Shown: positions 55,432 through 64,000 of the stretch, piece by piece | Layout: the number at the start of each line of letters is the position of its first letter | Position numbering within the stretch: position 1 is the first letter of the stretch | Source: Channallabes apus | Lineage: Eukaryota > Chordata > Actinopteri > Siluriformes > Clariidae | Direction: 5' to 3' | Assembly (NCBI GenBank): GCA_030522415.1 | Contig: CM060107.1 | Location: 9,258,770-9,322,769, forward strand | Length of the DNA stretch: 64,000 bases | The notes under the pieces: model-generated | The model's input: the letters and a program-made list of their open reading frames with translations, nothing else | The model's database searches: none | What the model was told of the DNA's origin: nothing | Made by a program: the position numbers and the translations under genes

Positions 55432-56475
55432 CGCTACCGCAGATCAGTTCATCAACTTGTAATACATACATTTTAGGAATATATTAACATGTGCAGACAT
55501 TTAAGGTTGCGCTGCCCTCTCTTGCCCCTGCGTAGAGCCTACACACACACACATCTATCTATCTATCTATCTATCTATTATATAAATACACATTTGGAAT
55601 CTGCATCTACATTTTCTGTTACAAGTATAGAATTAGGTTCAGCTGAGACTCATGATCAATGGTGTTAGGGTACTTATGTAGTGATAATTAGTTTCAGCCA
55701 GATCATTAAAACTAACAATGGACTATGACACTCTTGAGAGGGGATATGAAGGTGTTATTCATTTATTTATTCTCTACAAGGGTGCGAACAACAATACAGA
55801 CCAAACTATAACTCTCTCTTACTACTATAAAAATTCTAGATATAAACAAACAAAATACAGCTTTTTTTCCTCAGAGGTAAACGGAAAAGTGAAGTTGTTC
55901 AGCTGTTCAGCTGTCACTGCAGCTTCTTCAAAGTCTTCCCACTCCGTGACCACTGAAATCCGACACGACACCACGTTAGGCTGCGTCTTGACTCATTTGT
56001 ATACCGACGGTGATTGGATGTTTCCCGAGGGCTCAGGGGAGTGTGTGTGTGTCTGTGTGTGTGCGTCTATGTGTGTGCGTGTCCTCATTGAGCTTTTGTT
56101 CCTCTTATGTGAGCATAAACAGTGAAACATTCCACAGGTTTATAATAGTGAACCACGTTCCCGTCGAACGAAACGAGGCATAATCGTGGTGTTTGCTTCG
56201 GTTATGACACACCATAGTTTATTACCTGCTGTGGTAGATCTGAATATTTATCCAAACACAATAATAAAGCTTTATATCCTCAGGAGGGCTCAGTACATTG
56301 TTTTAGCGATAGTTTCACGGAAGCGAGTTCAGAACTAATCTAACCAAACCAAAAAAAAAAAAAACATCCGAAGCTTCAAATAGAATGAACGAACTAATGA
56401 AATTGATATATATGTAATTGATATACTGTATATACAGACGTGTGTGTGTCATTTTAATTCAAATGAACATTTTAA
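55432..56475. repeat. Segmental duplication copy B
   Basis: Shorter partner of copy A. It lacks the internal repeat and the MITE/(TA)n block. Direct orientation, about 3.57 kb away. Confidence 0.9.
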
Positions 56476-56822
56476 TGCTTTCTGATACACTTATCAACTT
56501 ATCCACATAAACTTATCAACACATACTCTCCGTGCACGCACATACAATCTCTAAAAAAGTAAAATTAATAACATACATATACAAATAAACAAAAATATAA
56601 ACGTCTATGTATATTGAAGTTTACGGTGAACGCAGAGTCGGCTAAGCACATGTGATGACGCGCGCGCCCTCACCTCTTGTTACGGCTGCCTATTTGGCCA
56701 AAAAATAATTGAACGATATGCCTGGTCCTGGAAAGAGACAATAAATATATATATATTTTTATACATTTATTGCATTGTTTGTTGTTTACAGTCAAGCCAT
56801 CAACATACAATAAAATGTAAAC

Positions 56823-57008
56823 ATGAGATCTAAACTAAAAACTGTGCTCCCTGTGCTGGTGCTGGCAATATCATCTCTTTGTTCTGCTGTCTCCGGCTCC
56901 CTCCCTGGTCCTGAACCGTACCACCATACATACCAGATCAAGAACTTGAAGATGAAGATTATATCTCTCTGGTCTTCTCTCTCTGACGGGTTCCTCCCTA
57001 GTTTCTGA
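56823..57008 (+). CDS. Small ORF with signal-peptide-like N-terminus (speculative)
   Basis: 61 codons beginning MRSKLKTVLPVLVLAIS then SLCSAVSGS: a basic start, a hydrophobic run of about 14 residues and small residues at -3/-1 of a possible cleavage site, followed by a Pro/Ser tail with no motif. The start context AAACATGA is acceptable. No homologue known to me. It may be chance in a 10-kb unit with many short frames. Confidence 0.2.
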   Translation: MRSKLKTVLPVLVLAISSLCSAVSGSLPGPEPYHHTYQIKNLKMKIISLWSSLSDGFLPSF

Positions 57009-57960
57009 TGATCTCAATTAGTTTGTAGTGTTGCTTGTCCAAGGAAACCAGTAATCTTGCTTGAAGTGGAGCAGATATAATTCTCAGAAACTCATTACTG
57101 ATCTTAAAAAAAAAAAAAAAAAAGGTAAAAACAAAAACTGGACTGGCTCAAGTTCTTATGTTAGCAAATCTTAATTACAGTGTGTATAAAGTATAGAAAA
57201 CAGTACACTACAAACAGCACTCACTCCAAATTAGCTTGTTCTATGTTTACGTCACTTTCCTATTAATTTTTACATCGTTAACCAACGGTACTTAAATATA
57301 ATTATTTTCTTCGGCGCCGCTGACTTACTGTATAAACTCCGGTGTTTTTGAAAATCACCACGTTAGTTAGCTAATGCTAATGCAGGTAATATAGGTGGTT
57401 TTAGCTACAGTAGCAAACACGGACACAAAACTCAATCTACAAAGTAGTTGTTCCTGACATAAATCATGAATTTGCTCATAGAAGAGATACATTTAACATA
57501 GAAATGACATGAGTTTGCTTTCTTACCTGGTTTAAATGAGTTTTCTTTGAGAATCTCCACCCGCATGTGATTCAGTCCGTGAAAATGCTGCGTCATGAGG
57601 TCATGAGACACGGTTTGAAGCAGAAATGTCCTTTGTGAATGGATTAGATTTAAGTTTAATCAGGGGCTTTAACTAACAGTAACTGAAATACAGGTTCTGA
57701 TATCCTTCCTTACTTGTTTCAACGTCATGCTCCGGTTTGAGGCGGAAATAAAATTATACCGGCAAAACTATGGTCTAAAGACTGCGCATGCGCAAATCAC
57801 ACTCAACCAAATAAGAGTACCTTGATCAAAATGAAATATTTCACTTTGGTTTCCTGCTGTAAACAGCATTATACTAAAAAAAAAAAAAAAAAAAAGATTC
57901 ACCCATAAGCATAAATTAGACACTTCAGTTAAAAAGAGCAAATTATTTTTTTTACTAATG
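57009..57960. other. No gene; CpG-type promoter-like patch
   Basis: Poly-A runs at 57103-57124 and 57876-57896. GACTGCGCATGCGCAAATC near 57780 is a perfect NRF1-like palindrome. Around 57550-57780 the sequence is less AT-rich and could be a promoter reading leftward, but no exon can be defined. Confidence 0.35.
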
Positions 57961-58329
57961 GAATGAGAAAAAAAAACACATTAAACTAGGTTTACTTTTT
58001 TCAGTGGATCCCTCAATAATTTCTGTCTCCTTTGCCTGTGTTTGATAATGTGAAGCACATATACACTCATTCATCATGAAAGATCTATTATAAAACAAAA
58101 TAAAATTCATGTTCGCTTCAGCACTGTTCATCCGCGTTCTTACATTCATTGTTGTACTTGGTCCGGCTTTTAGATAAAGTCCTTCCATGCGCCATCTGGC
58201 GGATATTCAGTGAAGCGCAACACATTTATTTAAAATTCCCGAATGTTGCCTCCGGCAAGACCCGGCACGCCGCGCGCTAAATTGCGGCATCCCGCGGGAA
58301 AACACGCAGGGTTTTAAGGGCGACATCTG

Positions 58330-59290
58330 TAAGTGCTAGGGCTCCCTCCACTAGAAGGTTTTATGCCTTCAAATGGAAGGTATTCGAGAGCTGGTGCATG
58401 GCAAAGCAGGTGGACCCAGTCCACTGCCAAGTCCTTTCAGTGCTGGAATTCCTGCAAGAGAAATTGTCCATGGGCTTGTGCCATAGTACCCTCAGAACGT
58501 ACATGGCCGCTCTTTCAGACTGCCACGTCCTGACTGAAGGGGTTACTGTGGGAAATCACCCTTTAGTTGCCCGTTTCATTCGTGGAGCTAAACGGTTGAG
58601 GCCACCCACTAGAGTCACTCCTTCGTGGGATTTGTCTATCGTGCTCGAAGGTCTAATCGACACTCCTTTTGAACCACCAGAGTCAGCGCCCGACAAGCTT
58701 CTGACTCTCAAGATGGTTCTTCTTATAGCCATTACCTCTCTCAAGAGACCTGCGTGCATTATCAGTCTCCCCATCTTGCCTGGACTTTGCCCCTGGGCTA
58801 GTCAAGGCCATTCTGCATCCTCACCTAAACTACCTACCGAAAGTTCTTTCTCAACCATGCACCCTGTCATCCTGGAAGCCTTCTGTCCTCCGCCTTTTGC
58901 GGATTCGGAGCAGGAGAAACTTCACCTACTGTGCCCAGTACGTGCTCTTCAGGCCTATGTCCACCGCACCAGCCAGTGGCATAAGTCAGAGCAACTCTTT
59001 ATGGAGGCCGCAACCGGGGGGCGGCCACCACCACACAAACTCTGTCACACTGGGTGAGAGATGCTATTGCCCTCTCCAATGAAGCGCGTGGACTCACTTC
59101 GCCTCTAGGAGTCAGGGCTCATTCAACCAGAGGGGTCGCCTCATCTATTGCTCTTGCAAGAGGTACTCCCCTGCAACAAGTGTGTGACGTGGAGGGTTGG
59201 TCCTCTCCGCACACATTTGTAAGATTTTATAGTCTGGATGTCCATGCAACTCTGGGCTCACGAGTCCTCGAGTCAGCTTCCCAGACATGA
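58330..59290 (+). pseudogene. DIRS2 tyrosine recombinase, frameshifted
   Basis: Replaces an integrase in DIRS elements by recombining a circular DNA copy into the genome. N-terminal SARAPSTRRFYAFKWKVFES from 58332, then VDPVHCQVLSVLEFLQEK (58410). The catalytic core has an Arg in TSLKRPACIISL (near 58735), the RAHSTRGVASSIAL block with the second Arg (near 59115) and the likely nucleophile Tyr in FVRFYSLDVHA (near 59220). The frame changes between about 59000 and 59054, separating the first Arg from the rest. With the 10.4-kb insertion upstream it is doubly broken. Confidence 0.8.
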
Positions 59291-59299
59291 ATCTGAGAC

Positions 59300-59693
59300 T
59301 TCCTGGCCTCGTTCCCATAGCGTTTTCACGTAGCATCGAGTAAAAGCCTTTGAAAGGGAATGTCTCGGGTTACGCGGGTTTGCTGTAACCCTGTTCCCTG
59401 AAAAGGCGGGAACGAGATGCTGCGTCTGAATGCCGCACTACCACGTGACCGGACGTCCGTTCAGACAAATTAATCTGAGGTTTGTCGCTGGCTCACTAGT
59501 GTTTATAACCTCCAGCTGCGTCTAATCAGATGACGTCACCTGACTGAGGTTATAAATAGCCAAAAATTTGGCATTTGCACACATGCTTCACAACCGACAA
59601 CGTGACAAAATGGTTCCCATAGCGTTTTCACGCAGCATCTCGTTCCCGCCTTTTCAGGGAACAGGGTTACAGCAAAGTAACGCGAGACGATTT
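59300..59693 (+). repeat. DIRS2 right terminal repeat and internal complementary region
   Basis: AGCATCGAGTAAAAGCCTTTG followed by GAAAGGGAATGTCTCGGG is complementary to the outer left repeat. GTAACCCTGTTCCCTGAAAA and the inverse repeat with TCAGATGACGTCACCTG follow. Ends AACGCGAGACG. Confidence 0.8.
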
Positions 59694-61063
59694 CTTAAAA
59701 GGGTCATCAACTATCTTAGAGATGATGGACAAGTGGCAGGGTAGATTTTATGAATTTATTGACATAAGCTTTGAAACTAAACATGACAGAACTGGAACAA
59801 CTTAGATAGAAGACTAACTAACAGCATTTTCACACTAGGCATAATTTATTTTTACCATGCCCAGGAACAATTACTCCCCCTCCCCACTCCCCCGCTGATT
59901 ATTTTTGTTCTCCGTACTCAGATACAGTATACTTGCATATTTACACTCTCAGATACAGCACGTGGCAGTAACTTTCTCACTGTGCCTAATATTATTGATA
60001 GTTAAAATAAAAGTCAAAAGCAACGCTCTCATGTGCCTTCCTACTTTCAGAGTCCCAAACAGCATTGATGACTTACTGTAACGTTTAACCAGCAATCTAC
60101 TAGTCCAACAACATAGAGTTTCATGCGATGCCCCTGACAAAATAATATGTATTTGCAATACATATATTGCATACATTTCATGTATAAGATTTTTTTTGTA
60201 TTATTATTTTGACTTTAATGCATTTAACAGTGTTGTTTGTTTTTTGTTGCATTTTGTTTTGTTTTAATTGTATAGACATAGCCAAATGCTTATTTTTTCT
60301 CCGTTACTTAACATAATATAACTTTATGAAAAACGTGACAAGACATATTATTTTTGGTAGTTTGCCAAGAGTTAAGACAGACCTACATTTTATTATTTTG
60401 CATTTTGTTATCATTTTACCGCCTTCTTGTTTGAGCTGCCTTCCTGTTTAATATTCTTTTTTTTTATTATTATTCATGCATTTTAAACAGTCACTTTGAA
60501 ATGATAAATCCAGCTTAATACTCAGTAAATAGTGCAAATGAAAGATGAGCTAGATCTCATTATGCTCTGTTCAACCAGACTGATGATGGCTTAGGTATTT
60601 GTGCTACGTTTATGTCTTTTATTTCCTTTTTCTTATGAAAACAAACAAACAAACAAACAAACAAACACAATCTATGGGGGTGAGGCATTTTGCATTATAG
60701 GGTATGATGTAATTAAATGATCTAATCTTGACAGAATTCAACTAAGTTTTGTTGTAGCAATTACTTTCACTGCATATTTTTTTATCTGCCGATCAGGTTA
60801 TCCATGGCTGAATCTTTCCTATATATGATTTAGGAGACCTTTAATGTAAAGGTGGCTTCATAGCAATGTGTTTAAATACAAGACAGTTCCACATGCATAA
60901 TAACACTGTGAGTGAATAAGTGAGTTCTGAGGGCAAGGCTCTATGAGGTCTGCATTTCTCTTTATTTAGCTAGTTTCGGTTTCATTGCTTAGATCTGATT
61001 ATTGAACAAGGTTGAGTATTGTTATTAAAAATTAATTAAGAATTAGACAGCTTGCAAAACATC

Positions 61064-61103
<40 letters not shown>

Positions 61104-61934
61104 CCCTATTAACCAGGGCATGCTATTCCTTTATAGCATATTTTACACCAACTTCATCTGCCTAAAACATTTTTTATAGTTTTATTTATTGAGTGCAGAG
61201 TTATTAAATCATTAGCTTACAGAGGAATTTGGGAACTGAGGAACTGATGTTTACAAATATAAAGTGGAAAATAAAGACAGAAAGTGAAAGCATTGGACCC
61301 TGGAGACACATTAGCATAAATATCTGTATTGAAATGCAGTGTTTTGTATCCTAGCAGACTGAGACTGTTACTGCCATCCTAACAGCATCACTTGTGTGTA
61401 TAAAAGTAGGCCAGATTTAAAAAAAAAATTTAAAAAATGCATTTTTCTAAGAATGCAGCATATCTTCTATTTTTTTTAATGTCCAGTCAGTCAATATTTT
61501 TACTCACAAGATCTCCTTCAAGATCTGATTAAACCGAATCCGAATCTGAACCTAACTTCTAATGAGACTTAAACTCTCAGTTAGTCTTTCTCATTCATTC
61601 AGAAAACTCACCTCCATGAGTGAGGTTTATTGTCTGATCTATTTGAGTGCAGTTAGCTTAATCAAATCTAATCAATTCTAGTCCAGTGTAGTGTTTTGTA
61701 ATTGGTTGGGCCTCTGTCTGTTCCTTGCTTACCTGTTCTGTCTATATTGGTTGATGTCTGTTTGATAGGTCTGACCTGTCACATCAAATCAGATAACAAG
61801 TTGCATTTTGGGTGATCTCATCAAAACCAGATGAAATCACCAAGTTGTCTATATTATCTGAATGGTTCAAAGATATAAACGATTGGATTACCGATCATTT
61901 TCTCTTGAAAACGGAGCGTTTTCATATTTAGTTC
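59694..61934. other. No gene; AT-rich with short simple repeats
   Basis: (AAAC)n at about 60642-60668 and (CT)n at 61067-61098. No coding or RNA feature supported. Confidence 0.5.
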
Positions 61935-62310
61935 CTAAGCTTTGAAGTAGCCTTCCTAGCAGTGTCCGGGGCTCAGACACAGTCTCCCAGTTTAAAAGTA
62001 GACTAAAGACGCATCCCTTTAGCCTGGCATGCACATAATTTATCCCATAACCTGATATTCCAGTACATCTAAATGCACACTCTCATCTAATGCTGTTAAT
62101 ATGCTAATTATTTTCCACCTGCTGTTCTTTTTTCTACCATTCCTACGCATCTGGAGATTGTGCCAGCTCCAGTAGACAGAGGCCAACCCAACTGATGATG
62201 AGTTCCGTGCTGTTCTCTCAAAGTTTTGTCCTATTGCCACCTCGGGGGAATTCTTCCTTGCCACCGTTGCCGTCGCCTTCGGCTTCCTCATCTGGGACAA
62301 TCTAAGCATT
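61935..62310 (+). repeat. L2-type LINE 3' fragment
   Basis: LPSSVRGSDTVSQFKSRLKT (near 61950) equals the L2 C-terminus [20 protein letters not shown] at 25906. TTCCTTGCCACCGTTGCCG (near 62253) equals the L2 3' UTR. A different, older L2 lineage from the 24-kb copy. Confidence 0.75.
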
Positions 62311-62701
62311 ATGATTTACTGTATACATATTTTTCTTTTTAATACCAAGTTGATTACTGTATCATGCCTGGTTCCTGAGATATGACCAGTGATAGAGTGT
62401 TTATGAGGATTGTCATGAAAAACTAAGTCGTAATCCTTTTTTTAGAATTTCTAAACATAGGTTCTGTGATGTAGTAAAAAGAAATAAAATAACGTAACCA
62501 GCAAGCCCATTTTATAGTGAGAAAATGCATGTATTTCTATCACAACTATACAGGTCCTTCTCAAATAATTAGCGTATCGTGATGAAGTTCATTATTTTCT
62601 GTAATGTACTGATAAACATTAGACATATATTTTTTTTAGATTCATTACACACAACTGAAGTAGTTCAAGCCATTTATTGTTTTAATATTGATGATTGTGG
62701 C

Positions 62702-63283
62702 TGTAGATGCGGACATATTATTTCACTAGTTTTGACGCGTATCTTTAATTTGAAGTTTCACTCACAACAACAGAAGTCTGATGATCTCTTTGTCTCTTGT
62801 AGTTTATTTTGTCAGCATCAAAGAATCAACACTTCATACAGTCGTCTTGAGTAAATCCACTGTGGTTACAGACACCAGTTGGTGTATCTTGCAAATTTCT
62901 AACTTTTACAACAACCTATTTGCTGTATCTTATGCATATAACAACACTTTTGTTGTATATATCTGCTTACGGGTAGATTAGGGTCAAAAGCTTGTGTTTC
63001 CGTAGCCTTCCGCATCTCAACTGACTTTTCTATCATGCGATAGTCATACAAATACATGTCATAGTGGAATGACATCACAGACCAACTTACGATTGTCAAA
63101 ATGGATGCTTCACTAACAAATTTAAAGCTTATGGCTTATGTAATAAACTTAATGCTTAATGCTTAACTAATAAACAGAATAAGATAGAATAAATGAAATA
63201 AAACAGATAAAATAAAATAAACACAACAACAAATTCTGCAGATCCATCTTACATAACAAATGTGATATGGCTCTTACAGTACA
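62702..63283. mobile_element. Solo LTR-like insertion
   Basis: 582 bp, TGTAGATGCGG to TTACAGTACA, flanked by a perfect 5-bp duplication GTGGC (62697-62701, 63284-63288). Several AATAAA-type motifs near 63160-63220. No coding. TG...CA ends with 5-bp duplication fit a retroelement LTR; the family is unknown. Confidence 0.65.
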
Positions 63284-63388
63284 GTGGCATACAGCTCATG
63301 AAAACCCAAAATCCCTATCTAAAAAAATTTGCATATTTCATCCGACCAATAAAAGAAAAGTGTTTTTAATACAAGAAAAGTCAACCTT

Positions 63389-63952
63389 CTAATAATTATG
63401 TTCAGTTCTGCACTCAATACTTGGTTGGGAATCCTTTTGCAGATCCTTGTGTCTTGTGTCTCTCAACTTTCTCTTCACAATATCCCACAGATTCTCTATG
63501 GGGTTCAGGTCAGGAGAGTTGGCAGGCCAATTGAGCACAGTAATACCATGGTCAGTAAACCATTTACCAGTGGTTTTGGCACTGTGAGCAGGTGCCAGGT
63601 CGTGCTGAAAAATGAAATCTTCATCTCCATAAAGCTTTTCAGCAGATGGAAGGATGAAGTGCTCCAAAATCTCCTGATAGCTCGCTGCATTGACCCTGCC
63701 CTTGATAAAACTCAGTGGACCAACACCAGCAGCTGACATGGCACCCCAGACCATCACTGATCACATCACTTCACTGGACTTCAGGCATTTTGGCATTCCC
63801 TCTCCCCAGTCTTCCTCCAGACTCTCGCACCTTGATTTCCGAATGACATGCAAAATTTGCAACCTGTAGCCCATTTCCTGCACACGCCTGTACACGGTGG
63901 CTCTGGATGTTTCTACTCCAGACTCAGTCCACTGCTTCCGCAGGTCCCCCAA
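63389..63952 (-). pseudogene. Tc1-type DDE transposase, broken in the middle
   Basis: N-terminal part LRKQWTESGVETSRATVYRR with VQEMGYRLQI at 63952-63840 (helix-turn-helix region). Then a deletion and shift. The C-terminal part has VWGAMSAAGVGPLSFIKGRV, DEDFIFQHDLAPAHSAK (second catalytic Asp in QHD) and WPANSPDLNPIENLWDIVKR (third acidic residue) at 63757-63440. The first catalytic Asp region is lost in the deletion, so no active enzyme. It normally binds the inverted ends and moves the element into TA sites. Confidence 0.8.
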
Positions 63953-64000
63953 GGTCTGGAATCAGTCCTTCTCCACAATCTTCCTCAGGGCCCGGTCACC

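Larger units (their letters stand above)
47917..58329. mobile_element. 10.4-kb TIR element of unknown superfamily with gene-like cargo
   Basis: 10,413 bp. Left end CAGATGTCGCCATTAAAA then ACCTGCGT; right end reversed CAGATGTCGCCCTTAAAA then CCCTGCGT: 24 of 26 match. A looser similarity continues through GGGAT(C/G)CCG and GC-rich text for about 70 bp. TA target duplication. No transposase-like frame seen, so either non-autonomous or too decayed. Contents: a putative three-exon gene, a foldback repeat, a 142-bp tandem, a 1-kb segmental duplication and a CACTA-type MITE. Confidence 0.75.
45681..59693 (+). mobile_element. DIRS2, cut by a 10.4-kb insertion
   Basis: Terminal repeats at both ends, an RT/RNase H/methyltransferase-like frame on the left, and a tyrosine recombinase on the right. 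Removing 47917-58329 and one TA rejoins the two halves in phase. The element itself is only about 3.6 kb because the gag ORF1 is almost wholly deleted between about 45,960 and 46,010. The right flank reads GATTTC and so does the base run just left of the element. Confidence 0.85.
62551..64000 (-). mobile_element. Tc1-type transposon, running off the window edge
   Basis: Left end TACAGGTCCTTCTCAAATAA with TTATTTTCTGTAATGTACTG, familiar from fish Tc1-type elements. It is interrupted by a solo-LTR-like insert at 62702-63283, then continues CATACAGCTCATGAAAACCC and the transposase on the minus strand. The other end is beyond 64000. Confidence 0.8.

Noticed and set aside
52178..56125. Paired frames (76 and 135 codons) starting MDYDTLERGYEG in both duplicated segments
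   Set aside because: The similarity is explained by the DNA duplication. The ends run into (GT)n-encoded Cys/Val text and there is no coding motif or codon-position bias visible.

Overview
The window looks like teleost fish nuclear DNA. It is AT-rich, full of microsatellites, and made almost entirely of fish-type mobile elements: DIRS, a Ty3/gypsy chromovirus, RTE-, Rex1/CR1- and L2-type LINEs, tRNA-derived SINEs, hAT, Tc1/mariner-type and CACTA-type elements. The SINE family, with its head GGCGGCACGG and its tail CTATACCGCTTTATCC, made me think of catfishes, but that is a guess from memory. I found no convincing ordinary host gene. Family names come from motif recognition, not from a search.

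Layout. 1-1680: the inverted 5' end of a DIRS element, split by a solo LTR. 1796-2270: a Tc1-type transposase relic. 3533-18662: a nested stack flanked by one 13-bp target duplication. An RTE-type LINE (LINE-A) holds a decayed DIRS (DIRS1, 5627-10615, itself holding a SINE) and a truncated Rex1/CR1-type LINE (LINE-B copy 1). LINE-B in turn holds a complete, young Ty3/gypsy chromovirus (11351-16831). 18676-24060: Tc1-type relic, SINE, and a deleted hAT element with a perfect 8-bp target duplication. 24061-27480: a Tc1/mariner-type element split by an L2 LINE with a long open reverse transcriptase frame. 29691-32795: a second LINE-A copy, reversed, with an 889-codon open frame. 34703-37196: a MITE and LINE-B copy 2. 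37260-45680: SINE fragments, a 1.5-kb palindrome, Tc1-type relics and two minisatellites.

45681-59693 is the most interesting region. A second DIRS (DIRS2) is cut between its reverse transcriptase half and its tyrosine recombinase half by a 10,413-bp unit (47917-58329). The unit has inverted ends starting CAGATGTCGCC and a TA target duplication, and taking out the unit plus one TA leaves the host frame in phase. No transposase is visible inside it. It does hold what looks like a small spliced gene: a GCGCATGCG promoter motif, a 5' exon with a GTAAGT donor, a start-codon exon, and a terminal exon whose translation recalls the C-terminus of a multicopy uncharacterised fish protein family. It also holds inverted, tandem and segmental duplications. 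I cannot assign it to a known superfamily.

59694-64000: intergenic DNA, an L2 3' fragment, and a Tc1-type element split by a solo LTR. Most coding regions are reverse transcriptases, recombinases or transposases in various stages of decay. The least damaged are the chromovirus pol (one frameshift in protease), LINE-A copy 2, LINE-B copy 2 and the L2 RT. The window reads as a record of successive insertions into insertions.
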